Shown piece by piece: positions 8,007 through 16,395 of a DNA stretch of 49,134 nucleotides. The notes beneath the pieces are model-generated. The model saw only the letters and a list, made by a program, of their open reading frames with translations, was not told the DNA's origin and made no database searches. The stretch is from Oscillospiraceae bacterium (GTDB taxonomy: Bacteria; Bacillota; Clostridia; Oscillospirales; Oscillospiraceae), in contig SVLD01000012.1 of assembly GCA_015068125.1 (NCBI GenBank), positions 1 to 49,134 of the forward strand. The letters are read 5' to 3'. The first letter of the stretch is position 1. Each line of letters begins with the position of its first letter. The position numbers and the translations under genes were made by a program.

Positions 8007-9473
8007 TTATTGCTTATATCTCGGTTCGCAGGTCAGGTTAATACCCAGCCGCTTAAACACCTTTTCATCCACCGCGGACAAGATCACCGAGGAATGGACC
8101 TCACAGCCCCTGAGCTTACTCAGCAGCTCCATGGCCTGCTCCGCCATAGGATTGGTCACCGCGCTGATGGACAGGGCGATGAGGGTCTCATCGGTGTGCA
8201 GACGGGGGTTGCGGTTGCCCAGATGCTCCACCTTCAGATGCTGAATGGGGTCAATGGCCACCGGGGAGATCAGGTGCAGATCGTCGGGCATATTGCCGAT
8301 GGTCTTCAAAGCATTGAGCAGCAGCGCCGCAGATGCGCCCAGCAGATTGGAGGTCTTACCGGTAACGATTCTCCCGTCGGGCAGCTCCATTGCCGCCGCC
8401 GGCAGGCCGGTCTTTTCCGCCTTTTCCAATGCCGCCGCAACGACTTTCCGGGCGGAAATATCCACGCCGGCCTTCTTCATCAGCAGCTCCAGTTTGTACA
8501 CCACATCGTCGGACAGCCTACCCTGCTTCTGATCGCAGAGGATACTGTAATACCGGCGGATGATCTCCTGCCGGGAAGCCTCCCGAACCGCCTCATCATC
8601 CACAATGCAGCTGCCAACCATATTGACACCCATATCCGTGGGGGACTTATAAGGACAGTGTCCCAATATCCGTTCGAACATGGTCACCAGCACCGGGAAT
8701 GCTTCTACATCCCGGTTATAGTTGACCGTAGTAGTGCCGTAGGCCTCCAGATGGAAGGGATCGATCATATTCACATCGCTTAAGTCCGCGGTGGCGGCCT
8801 CATAGGCTAAGTTTACCGGGTGATTCAGAGCCAGATTCCACACCGGGAAAGTCTCAAACTTGGCGTAGCCCGCCTGGATTCCCCGCTTATGCTCATGGTA
8901 AAGCTGACTCATGCAGGTAGCCAGCTTGCCGCTGCCGGGGCCGGGAGCGGTGACCACCACCAGTTCCCGGGTGGTTTCGATATAGTCATTGCGACCGTAG
9001 CCCGCATCGCTGACGATATGGGAAATATTGGAGGGGTAGCCCTCAATGGCATAGTGCCGGTAGACCCGGACACCCATGCTCTCCAATCTGGCCTGGAAGG
9101 CCTTGGCGGCCGCCTGGTCATTGAACCGGGTCAGCACCACGCTGGAAACATACAGTCCCAGACCACGGAAAACATCGATGAGCCGCAGCACATCCACATC
9201 GTAGGTGATGCCCAGATCGCCCCGAACCTTATTCTTTTCAATATCCGCAGCGTTGATGGCGATGACCATCTCCACCTGGTCCTTCAGCTGCAGCAGCATC
9301 CGCAGCTTACTGTCCGGCTGGAAGCCGGGCAGGACTCTGGACGCATGATAGTCATCATACAGCTTGCCGCCGAATTCCAGATACAGCTTGCCGCCAAACT
9401 GAGCCAAGCGTTCCCGGATATGGGCAGACTGCGTCTGCAAATACTTGTCGTTATCAAAACCCAGACTGGGCAT
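8007..9473 (-). CDS. DUF1846 family protein, function unknown
   Basis: 488 residues, cytoplasmic in appearance, matching the DUF1846 family known from Firmicutes. A phosphate-binding-like loop APGPGSGK lies around residue 176. Other conserved-looking stretches are [17 protein letters not shown] near the start and DPFHLEAYG in the middle. I know no established function for the family. The ATG at 9473 is chosen because GAGG lies 8 bases upstream; a TTG two codons earlier is too close to it. It is a single gene with its own promoter, divergent from the lrgAB operon. Confidence 0.85.
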   Translation of the reverse strand: MPSLGFDNDKYLQTQSAHIRERLAQFGGKLYLEFGGKLYDDYHASRVLPGFQPDSKLRMLLQLKDQVEMVIAINAADIEKNKVRGDLGITYDVDVLRLIDVFRGLGLYVSSVVLTRFNDQAAAKAFQARLESMGVRVYRHYAIEGYPSNISHIVSDAGYGRNDYIETTRELVVVTAPGPGSGKLATCMSQLYHEHKRGIQAGYAKFETFPVWNLALNHPVNLAYEAATADLSDVNMIDPFHLEAYGTTTVNYNRDVEAFPVLVTMFERILGHCPYKSPTDMGVNMVGSCIVDDEAVREASRQEIIRRYYSILCDQKQGRLSDDVVYKLELLMKKAGVDISARKVVAAALEKAEKTGLPAAAMELPDGRIVTGKTSNLLGASAALLLNALKTIGNMPDDLHLISPVAIDPIQHLKVEHLGNRNPRLHTDETLIALSISAVTNPMAEQAMELLSKLRGCEVHSSVILSAVDEKVFKRLGINLTCEPRYKQ

Positions 9474-9509
9474 GGCCAACGCCTCGCTTTCATAATCAAC
9501 ATATCGATT

Positions 9510-9538
9510 ATTTTACAGGATAATTTTCAAAATAGCAA
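9510..9538 (-). promoter_or_regulatory. Promoter of the DUF1846 gene
   Basis: On the minus strand TTGCTA (9533-9538), 17 bases, TAAAAT (9510-9515). Confidence 0.55.
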
Positions 9539-9584
9539 GGAATTTGACGAAGTTTTTTATTAACAGTTTCACCATGTCGTTCCA

Positions 9585-9613
9585 TTGACTTTTTTTGCAT
9601 ATCCCGATATAAT
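9585..9613 (+). promoter_or_regulatory. Strong promoter of the lrgAB-DUF5058-M20 operon
   Basis: TTGACT (9585-9590), 17 bases, TATAAT (9608-9613): near-consensus sigma-A. The leader is about 27 bases and no further promoter is evident until after the M20 gene. Confidence 0.8.
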
Positions 9614-9646
9614 TTTCCTATATTGTACCCACAAGGAGGGTTCACT

Positions 9647-10012
9647 TTGAAATACCTGCGACAATTTGGTCTGATCCTGCTGTTTTCCCTGCTGGGAGAG
9701 CTCTGCCGGTTTTTGATCCCCATCCCCATCCCTGCCTCGATTTACGGCATGGCGCTGCTGTTCGCCGCTCTGGGATTGAAGATCATCAAGCTGCCGGCTA
9801 TCCAGGACGCCGGCGGTTGGCTGGTGTCCATATTGCCGGTGCTGTTCGTAGCCCCGGCGGTAAATCTGCTGTCCAGCTGGGACGCGCTGAAAAACGCCAT
9901 CGTTCCCATCCTGGTGATTATGATCGCCACCACCGTCATTGTGTTTCTCGTTGCCGGTCTGGTGACCCAGTGGTGCCTTAAGGGCAAAAAAGGAGGTAAG
10001 GAAGATGTTTGA
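9647..10012 (+). CDS. lrgA: CidA/LrgA family holin-like membrane protein
   Basis: 121 residues with about four membrane segments and the family pattern FLIPIPIPASIYGMALLFAAL. CidA/LrgA proteins are holin-like and pair with CidB/LrgB; in other Firmicutes they affect murein hydrolase activity and, for some, pyruvate or glycolate transport. The start is a TTG at 9647, six bases after AAGGAGGG; an upstream in-frame TTG at 9623 would place the ribosome site inside the gene. The last 8 bases overlap lrgB. First gene of a five-gene operon, with no lytSR-type regulator nearby. Confidence 0.85.
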   Translation: MKYLRQFGLILLFSLLGELCRFLIPIPIPASIYGMALLFAALGLKIIKLPAIQDAGGWLVSILPVLFVAPAVNLLSSWDALKNAIVPILVIMIATTVIVFLVAGLVTQWCLKGKKGGKEDV

Positions 10013-10697
10013 GTTTCTTACCGGCAGCTCCTTTTTCTTCGGAGCACTGACCTTGGCGGCCTTTGGTTTGGGAGCTCTTTGCCAGAAAAAATGGAAGCTG
10101 GCCATCCTGAATCCCTTGCTGCTGGCCACCGTTTTCATCATTGCTTTTCTGCTGCTCACCGGCATCCCCAATGAGAGCTACCAGGCCGGCTGTCAGAGCT
10201 TTACCTGGCTGCTGACTCCGGCTACCATCTGCCTGTCCATTTCCTTCTATCAGCAATTTCAGCGGCTGAAGAAGCATCTGCCGGTGGTCTGCATCGGCGT
10301 GCTGGCAGGCACCCTGGCCAGTTTGGGCAGCGTTTACCTGCTGTGCAAGGCCTTTTCTCTGGATAAAGCGCTCACCATGTCCCTGCTGCCCAAAAGTGTC
10401 ACCACCGCCATCGGCGCTGCGCTGAGCCAGGAACTGGGAGGCATCGCCGCCATCACCACCGCTGTCATCGTGATCACCGGCGTGGTGGGCAGCATCATTG
10501 GGCCGCTGCTGTGCAAGCTCTTCCGGCTGAAAGACCCCATCGCCCAGGGCGTGGCCTTTGGCACTTCCGCTCACGTCATCGGCACCACCAAGGCAGCCCA
10601 GATGAGCGAACTGGCCGGCGCTGTCAGCAGCTTTTCCCTGACCTTCGCAGGATTGATCACCACTCTGATTCTTTCCGTCCTGGCGCAGTTTATTTAA
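10005..10697 (+). CDS. lrgB: LrgB/CidB family membrane protein
   Basis: 230 residues with several membrane segments. The family core is visible as ALTMSLLPKSVTTAIG and GVAFGTSAHVIGTTKA. Partner of the LrgA-like protein with which it overlaps by 8 bases; AAGGAGG precedes the ATG. In plants and bacteria LrgAB-type pairs can move glycolate, lactate or pyruvate, so a carboxylate transport role is possible. The DUF5058 gene follows after 16 bases. Confidence 0.9.
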   Translation: MFEFLTGSSFFFGALTLAAFGLGALCQKKWKLAILNPLLLATVFIIAFLLLTGIPNESYQAGCQSFTWLLTPATICLSISFYQQFQRLKKHLPVVCIGVLAGTLASLGSVYLLCKAFSLDKALTMSLLPKSVTTAIGAALSQELGGIAAITTAVIVITGVVGSIIGPLLCKLFRLKDPIAQGVAFGTSAHVIGTTKAAQMSELAGAVSSFSLTFAGLITTLILSVLAQFI

Positions 10698-10713
10698 TCT
10701 CGGAGGTGTATCT

Positions 10714-11514
10714 ATGGAATTTTATGTAAACCACCCAATCATCTTTATCATCGTCGCCTTGTTGGTGGCTGTGGTACTGGGACAGTCCATTTACTTTTTG
10801 GTAAAGGCACTCAAACGCAGTAAGGCACTGGGCATGGATCAAAAGAAGATCCGCAAGACCATCAAAACCGCCGCCATCTTTACCATCGCCCCGGCGGTGG
10901 CTATCGTCATCAGCGTCATCACCCTGAGCAAGAAGCTGGGCATTCCTCTGCCCTGGCTGCGGCTCAGCGTGGTAGGATCCATGAGCTATGAAACCATCGC
11001 CGCCAGCAACGCCCTGCAGGCTATGGGGCAGTCCCTGGGCTCCGGCAGTGATCTCACCGCTCAGCAGTACTTAAATGTTCTTCTGGTCATGACTATTTCC
11101 ATTATGATGGGTATCTGGCTGGTACCGGTCATCGGCAAGAAGCTCCAGAGCGGCATGGCCTCCCTGGGTAACCGGGATGCCAAATGGGCAGACATTTTCA
11201 GCAACGCCCTGTTTATCGGTATGATCGCTGCATTTCTGGGCTATGTCTTCTGCGATGTCTACCGCCTGTGGAACCCGGATGCCCGTATTTTGGAAACCAC
11301 CGATCCCACCACCAACGAAAAGGTGATCGAAACCGTTTCCGCCACTTCCGGTCTGATCCCGGTTTTTGTTATGCTGACTTCCGCTCTGGTCATGGTGCTC
11401 TGCGGCCTTTTGATGCGTAAGCCCAAGCTGAAATGGCTCAGCGAGTATGCCCTGCCCATTTCCCTGGTGCTGGGCATGGCCGCCGCCATTCCCCTGACCG
11501 CATGGCTGAGCTAA
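10714..11514 (+). CDS. DUF5058 family membrane protein, function unknown
   Basis: 266 residues with about six hydrophobic segments: roughly 8-31, 52-71, 118-140, 161-181, 212-234 and 243-264. Between the second and third is a conserved-looking stretch, WLRLSVVGSMSYETIAASNA, and a polar loop lies at 185-208. I recognise it as DUF5058 from memory; no function is known to me. GGAGG precedes the ATG. It lies between lrgB and another membrane gene, whose ribosome site overlaps its stop codon, so the two are probably made together and may form one complex. Confidence 0.75.
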   Translation: MEFYVNHPIIFIIVALLVAVVLGQSIYFLVKALKRSKALGMDQKKIRKTIKTAAIFTIAPAVAIVISVITLSKKLGIPLPWLRLSVVGSMSYETIAASNALQAMGQSLGSGSDLTAQQYLNVLLVMTISIMMGIWLVPVIGKKLQSGMASLGNRDAKWADIFSNALFIGMIAAFLGYVFCDVYRLWNPDARILETTDPTTNEKVIETVSATSGLIPVFVMLTSALVMVLCGLLMRKPKLKWLSEYALPISLVLGMAAAIPLTAWLS

Positions 11515-11527
11515 GGAGGTGCCCGAT

Positions 11528-12193
11528 ATGAAAAAGAACCTTTCTTACATGGATTCCGTCCATCGCGACGGCCGAATCTGGAATATCGGTGTGATGATTC
11601 TGCTGCTGATGTTCCCCCTGGCCATTGCTGTTTTCTTCGGCGTAGCGCCCGACTGGGGCGCTCTGGGTATGGGACTGATTGCCACCGCCCCAATGTACTG
11701 GGCTGTGGGTATCATTGAAACCGTTACCTTTGTGCCGATGCTGGGTGCCGGTGGCTCTTACCTGAGCTTCGTCACCGGCAACATTTCCAATCTGAAGCTA
11801 CCCTGCGCCCTGAATGCGTTGGAGCAGAACGAGGTCAGCGCCAACTCCGAGGAAGGCGAGGTCATTTCCACCATCGCCATCGCTACCTCCAGCATCGTCA
11901 CCACCATCATTATCATTATCGGTGTGATTCTGATCGTTCCCCTGACTCCTTTGCTCCAGGCGGCGGTGCTGCAGCCTGCCTTCGCGCAGATCCTGCCTGC
12001 CTTGTTTGGTGGTCTGGGTGTGGCCTTCGTGTCCAAGAACTGGAAGCTGGCTATGGCGCCCATTTTGCTGATGCTGGTGCTGTTCATTTTCGTTCCCGGT
12101 CTGAACGCCGATGCCGTGGGCATTATGGTGCCGGTGTCCGCCCTGTTTACCATCGTTGTTGGCCGGATCCTGTACAAGAGAGGAGTGCTGTAA
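11528..12193 (+). CDS. Uncharacterised membrane protein partner of DUF5058
   Basis: 221 residues, about five to six hydrophobic segments (roughly 19-38, 45-65, 115-138, 147-168, 174-190, 196-212). The most distinctive stretch is GAGGSYLSFVTGNISNLK at about 73-90 followed by LPCALNALEQN, which is glycine/asparagine rich like a substrate or ion site. I do not recognise a named family. The ATG at 11528 has AAGGAGG eight bases upstream; a GTG at 11519 overlaps that site. It ends 1 base before the M20 peptidase starts, which suggests translational coupling. I infer a two-part transporter with the DUF5058 protein. Confidence 0.7.
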   Translation: MKKNLSYMDSVHRDGRIWNIGVMILLLMFPLAIAVFFGVAPDWGALGMGLIATAPMYWAVGIIETVTFVPMLGAGGSYLSFVTGNISNLKLPCALNALEQNEVSANSEEGEVISTIAIATSSIVTTIIIIIGVILIVPLTPLLQAAVLQPAFAQILPALFGGLGVAFVSKNWKLAMAPILLMLVLFIFVPGLNADAVGIMVPVSALFTIVVGRILYKRGVL

Positions 12194-12194
12194 T

Positions 12195-13628
12195 ATGCCC
12201 GGTCTGATCATTCTGGGTGTTTTCGCGCTGTTTCTTGCAGTGATTCTCATCCGCACGGCACTGTTTCGCCCCAAGGCCCAGCCCCCGGTTTCCGATGAAA
12301 CATTCCATTTCGACCGGCAGGCGGCTGTAAATGCATTGCAGCAGCTGGTGCAGTGCAAGACTGTGTCCTATAACGATCACAGCTTGGAAGATGACGCAGA
12401 ATTTGAAAAGCTCATCGCCCTGCTGCCCACCTTGTATCCCCGGGTGTTTGACATTTGCTCTGTGGATCGGCTGCCGGATCGGGCGCTGCTGCTGCGGTGG
12501 CCCGGAAAATCCCACAAAGCTCCCGTGGTACTGATGGCCCACTACGATGTAGTGCCCGTAAACGAAGCCAGCTGGGAAAAACCGCCCTTCGCCGGCATCA
12601 TTGAGGACGGTGTATTGTGGGGTCGTGGCACATTGGACACCAAAGCCACCTTCAACGCAATCTTTTCCGCCGCCAATTACTGGATCTCCAAGGGCTTTCA
12701 GCCGGAAAACGACATTTATTTTGCCTTCTCCGGCGGTGAGGAAATCAACGGCATGGGCGCTGTGAATATCGTGGAATACTTCCGCACCCATGACATCACC
12801 CCGGCTCTGGTGGTGGACGAAGGCGGCGCAGTAGTGGAAAATGTGTTCCCCGGAGTGAAGCAACCCTGCGGCCTTATCGGCATTGCGGAAAAGGGCATGA
12901 TCAACGCCCAGTACCGCACCACCTCCACCGGCGGCCACGCCTCTGCTCCCAAGCCCCACACCCCTGTGGGAATTCTCTCCGCCGCCTGCAAAAAGGTGGA
13001 GGATCACCCCTTCAAAATGCACATCACCAAGCCTGCCGCGGAGATGTTCGACACCCTGGGTCGCCATTCCACCTTCCTGTACCGGATGATTTTTGCCAAT
13101 CTCTGGTGCTGCAGCTGGGTGCTGGATCTGCTGGGCAAATCCTCCGGCGGCGAAATGAACGCCCTGCTTCGTACCACCGTGGCCTTTACTCAGATGGAGG
13201 GCAGCTCCGCCCGAAATGTGATCCCCCCGGAGGCCAAGATGGTCAGCAATATGCGGCTGAATCCTGCGGACACTGTGGAATCTGCCCTTAGTTATCTGCG
13301 CAAGACCGTGGGCAACGATGCGGTGGAGATCACCGCCCTGGAATCCTTCCAGCCCAGCCCTATTTCCGAAACCAACTGCGAAGCCTGGGATAAGGTTGCC
13401 GCCGCGGTGGCAGAGACCTGGCGTGGCTGCATCGTATCTCCCTACCTGATGGTGCAGTGCTCCGATTCCCGGCACTACGGCAGTATCTCCAACCATGTTT
13501 ACCGCTTCTCCGCCATGGACTTAAGCGCCGCCGAGCGTGCCACAATCCATGGCCACAACGAGCGGATCCGGCTGGAGACCATTGGCAAAGCTGTGGAATT
13601 TTATATCCGACTGATGAAAAAGTGCTAA
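12195..13628 (+). CDS. Membrane-anchored M20 family metallopeptidase (CPS1/PM20D1-like)
   Basis: 477 residues. Residues 3-21 form one membrane anchor, then a dinuclear zinc M20 domain: His116 and Asp118 in AHYDVVP, bridging Asp148 in GRGTLDTK, general base and ligand Glu182-Glu183 in SGGEE, Asp208 in VVDEGG, and a C-terminal histidine in IHGHNERI. Carboxypeptidase S and PM20D1 share this arrangement and act on small peptides or N-acyl amino acids. The anchor suggests it works at the membrane. Without a signal cleavage site I cannot say which side. Last gene of the operon, one base after the membrane protein; it may process what that system carries. Confidence 0.88.
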   Translation: MPGLIILGVFALFLAVILIRTALFRPKAQPPVSDETFHFDRQAAVNALQQLVQCKTVSYNDHSLEDDAEFEKLIALLPTLYPRVFDICSVDRLPDRALLLRWPGKSHKAPVVLMAHYDVVPVNEASWEKPPFAGIIEDGVLWGRGTLDTKATFNAIFSAANYWISKGFQPENDIYFAFSGGEEINGMGAVNIVEYFRTHDITPALVVDEGGAVVENVFPGVKQPCGLIGIAEKGMINAQYRTTSTGGHASAPKPHTPVGILSAACKKVEDHPFKMHITKPAAEMFDTLGRHSTFLYRMIFANLWCCSWVLDLLGKSSGGEMNALLRTTVAFTQMEGSSARNVIPPEAKMVSNMRLNPADTVESALSYLRKTVGNDAVEITALESFQPSPISETNCEAWDKVAAAVAETWRGCIVSPYLMVQCSDSRHYGSISNHVYRFSAMDLSAAERATIHGHNERIRLETIGKAVEFYIRLMKKC

Positions 13629-13637
13629 ACGCATTCA

Positions 13638-13669
13638 CCCCGACAGGCGTCCCTGTCGGGGTAATTTTT
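13638..13669 (+). terminator. Terminator of the lrgAB-M20 operon
   Basis: CCCCGACAGG pairs with CCTGTCGGGG around four bases, followed by TAATTTTT. Confidence 0.9.
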
Positions 13670-13687
13670 GCAGAGGTGAGCATTGCT

Positions 13688-13736
13688 CGTCCGCGGACGG
13701 CCAATTTCCGCCCCTACCGGTCCTTACGGCCGTGAC
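13688..13736. repeat. Possible repeat remnant between operons
   Basis: CGTCCGCGGACG (13688-13699) is a perfect 12-bp palindrome, followed by a G/C-rich stretch with CCCCTACCGGTCC. It resembles the ends of the TGTAGGG repeats elsewhere in the window but is not a clear copy. Confidence 0.35.
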
Positions 13737-13779
13737 CACAGGCCCTGCCATGCTTTATTTTCCATGCAAATAATATTGT

Positions 13780-13808
13780 TTGCTTTTTTCGTATTTCTGT
13801 GATAGAAT
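13780..13808 (+). promoter_or_regulatory. Promoter of the amino-sugar operon
   Basis: TTGCTT (13780-13785), 17 bases, TAGAAT (13803-13808). It gives a leader of about 60 bases. Confidence 0.5.
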
Positions 13809-13875
13809 TTTATATTGATGCAGTATGAATATTCTTTTGCGCCACTGCCAAAATATTTTAATGAGGTGAGCCTCT

Positions 13876-14952
13876 GTGCAAATTGCAAAATCTGCCTACG
13901 CTTTCCGGCTGGATGGCAATCCCATCAGCTGTGAGGCCTTCGGCCACGGCCATATCAATCATACCCTGAAGCTGACCACCGACACCGGTGCGGAATATGT
14001 GCTTCAGCGAATCAATAAATATGTGTTCCGGGATCCTGTGCGGCTGATGGCCAATGTCAGCGCCGTTACCGACTTCCTCCGTACCCGGGTGGAAGACCCC
14101 CGGATGGCTCTGCACTTCATCCCCACCCACGACGGCCTTTACTACCATCGGGACGAGGATGGCGAATTCTGGCGTGTTTACGATTTCGTAGGCGGTTTCT
14201 GCCTAGATATGCCGGAATCCGATGAGGATTTCTATCAGAGCGCTCTGGCTTTCGGCCGATTCCAGCACCTGCTGTCGGACTTCCCCGCTGAGACTCTGTA
14301 CGAAACCATTCCCGAATTCCACAACACCGTGGACCGTTACCGCCAGTTCAAGGCCTCTGTGAAGGCTGACAATGTGGGTCGTGCCGCCGGCGTTCAGGCC
14401 GATATCGACTTCCTGCTGGAGCGGGAGGAGCTGGCCTGCTCCCTGCAGAAGATGCGGGAAAGCGGCGAGTTGCCCCTGCGGGTCACCCACAACGACACCA
14501 AGCTGAACAATGTCCTGCTGGATAAGGCCACCCGCAAGTCCCTCTGCGTTCTGGATCTGGATACTGTCATGCCCGGCCTGAGTCTCCACGATTTCGGCGA
14601 CTCCATCCGGTTCGGCGCAGCTACCGCCGCCGAGGACGAAAAGGACCTGAGCAAGATGCGTATGGATCTGCATCTGTTTGAAGTCTACACCAAGGGCTTC
14701 CTGGAAGCCGCCGCTGCCCTGACGGACACGGAAGTAAAGATGCTGCCCATGGGTGCCCTGTCCATCACCCTGGAGCTGGCCACCCGGTTCCTGAAGGACT
14801 ATCTGGACGGCGACCTGTATTTCAAGACCGCCTACCCCGAGCACAACCTGGTTCGCGCCAGAACCCAGATCAAGCTGGCTGCGGATATGCAGAGCAAGTG
14901 GGATGACATGAACCGCATCGTGGCAGAGGTTGCCGCCCAGGTGCGCAAATAA
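13876..14952 (+). CDS. N-acetylhexosamine 1-kinase-like phosphotransferase
   Basis: 358 residues of the aminoglycoside phosphotransferase/choline kinase fold. The kinase catalytic loop is VTHNDTKLNN with Asp207 and Asn211, and the metal-binding aspartates are in VLDLDTVMPG (227-229). The whole protein reads like NahK, which phosphorylates GlcNAc or GalNAc at C1 with ATP in bifidobacteria. Start is GTG at 13876, after GAGGTGA. It leads an operon with a ROK-like protein and nagA, which supports an amino-sugar substrate. No LNB/GNB phosphorylase or uridylyltransferase is next to it, so its product's fate is open. Confidence 0.75.
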   Translation: MQIAKSAYAFRLDGNPISCEAFGHGHINHTLKLTTDTGAEYVLQRINKYVFRDPVRLMANVSAVTDFLRTRVEDPRMALHFIPTHDGLYYHRDEDGEFWRVYDFVGGFCLDMPESDEDFYQSALAFGRFQHLLSDFPAETLYETIPEFHNTVDRYRQFKASVKADNVGRAAGVQADIDFLLEREELACSLQKMRESGELPLRVTHNDTKLNNVLLDKATRKSLCVLDLDTVMPGLSLHDFGDSIRFGAATAAEDEKDLSKMRMDLHLFEVYTKGFLEAAAALTDTEVKMLPMGALSITLELATRFLKDYLDGDLYFKTAYPEHNLVRARTQIKLAADMQSKWDDMNRIVAEVAAQVRK

Positions 14953-14962
14953 GGAGTAACTT

Positions 14963-16345
14963 ATGAATTATCTCGGTATTTCTTACGACCTGAAGCACAG
15001 CCCCAAGCTGGATCCCGGCTTTATCCCCTTCGGTATTTGGATGAACGAATACGAAAAAGGCGCCTCTCAGGACATTTCCATCGCTGTTGAGCGCAACGAC
15101 GGCTTCATCTCCGTCCGCCACGCCAAAATTCACGGCACAACTGCCATGGCCGCTACCGACTATCGGTTTGTGGAGCGGTATATGAAGTTCCTGCTGTGGT
15201 CCATCGGCGGCTTCAAGGTCTGTGTCTGCGGTTGCAGTGACATTGCCAAGAAGCTCCAGGCCGCTTACTCCCCCGAGGGCGAGCGTGCCTTTGACTACGA
15301 TTTCTTCCAGAAGCTCTATGAGCGTCCTCTGGAAATTTTGGATCTGCCCCTGGCAGAGTGTCCCCAGAGTAACGAATCCCCCCGCCCCATCGGCGGCCAC
15401 ACCGACGGCTGCCGTATCGGCTTCGACGCCGGCGGCTCCGACCGGAAGGTCTCCGCTGTCATTGACGGCGAGGTGGTCTATTCTGAGGAAGTCATCTGGC
15501 ACCCCAAGACAAATCCCGATCCCACATACCAGTATGAGGGTATTCTGGATTCCTTCCGCACCGCCGCATCCAAGATGCCTCGGGTGGACGGCATTGGTGT
15601 CAGCTCCGCCGGCGTGTTCATCGGCAACGCTCCCATGATCTCCAGCATTTTCTACTGCGTCCCCAGAGATCGCTGGGATGAGGTCAAAACCGTCTATGAC
15701 CGGGCTGCCGCCGCCATCGGCGATGTGCCCATCGTGGTAGCCAACGACGGCGACGTGTCCGCTTTGGCCGGTGCCATGGGCATGGGCTGCGGCCGGATCA
15801 TGGGCCTGGCCATGGGCACCAGCGAGGCCGTCGGCTATGTGGATAAGGACCAGAATGTTCTGGGCTGGATCAGTGAGCTGGCTTTCGCCCCCGTTGACCT
15901 CAGCGAGGATGCCATGGCCGATGAATGGTCCACCGATATCGGTGTTGGCTGCAAGTATTTCTCCCAGGATGCCGTCATCAAGCTGGCTCCCAGAGCCGGC
16001 ATCGAGCTGGATGACAGCCTGACCCCCGCCGAAAAGCTGAAGGCCGTCCAGACCCTTATGGAAGCTGACGATCCCCGGGCCCAGGCCGTATTCCACGACA
16101 TTGGCATTTACCTGGCCTACACCGTGGTGCAGTACAGCCGTTTCTACGACATTGAGCACCTGATGCTGCTGGGTCGTGTTATGTCCGGCAAGGGCGGCGA
16201 CCTGATCCTGACCACCTGCCAGGAAGTGCTGGCCGACGAATTTGCCGACCTGTACGCCAAGATCCGGGTCATGCTCCCCGACGAAAAGACCCGCCGGGTG
16301 GGTCAGTCTGCCGCTGCGGCCAGTCTGCCCGACATCCGCAAATAA
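14963..16345 (+). CDS. ROK-like (ASKHA fold) protein with unknown N-terminal region
   Basis: 460 residues. The C-terminal two thirds has the phosphate loop RIGFDAGGSDRK (about 152-163) and VVANDGDVSALAG with the likely catalytic Asp, as in ROK sugar kinases. The usual ROK zinc motif (CxCGxxGC) is absent. The first about 140 residues form a region I do not recognise. Ten bases after the NahK-like kinase and 50 before nagA. It may be a kinase making the 6-phosphate that NagA needs, or a sugar sensor; there is no N-terminal helix-turn-helix to make it a NagC-type repressor. Confidence 0.65.
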   Translation: MNYLGISYDLKHSPKLDPGFIPFGIWMNEYEKGASQDISIAVERNDGFISVRHAKIHGTTAMAATDYRFVERYMKFLLWSIGGFKVCVCGCSDIAKKLQAAYSPEGERAFDYDFFQKLYERPLEILDLPLAECPQSNESPRPIGGHTDGCRIGFDAGGSDRKVSAVIDGEVVYSEEVIWHPKTNPDPTYQYEGILDSFRTAASKMPRVDGIGVSSAGVFIGNAPMISSIFYCVPRDRWDEVKTVYDRAAAAIGDVPIVVANDGDVSALAGAMGMGCGRIMGLAMGTSEAVGYVDKDQNVLGWISELAFAPVDLSEDAMADEWSTDIGVGCKYFSQDAVIKLAPRAGIELDDSLTPAEKLKAVQTLMEADDPRAQAVFHDIGIYLAYTVVQYSRFYDIEHLMLLGRVMSGKGGDLILTTCQEVLADEFADLYAKIRVMLPDEKTRRVGQSAAAASLPDIRK

Positions 16346-16351
16346 TCATCC

Positions 16352-16376
16352 GCTGACAGCCACTTTGGCTGTCAGC
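16352..16376 (+). promoter_or_regulatory. Perfect 11-bp hairpin between ROK-like gene and nagA
   Basis: GCTGACAGCCA (16352-16362) pairs with TGGCTGTCAGC (16366-16376), loop CTT. No T tract follows, so it is more likely an RNA-stability or partial-termination element than a full terminator. Confidence 0.5.
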
Positions 16377-16395
16377 ATTCTTAAAGGAGAACGCT

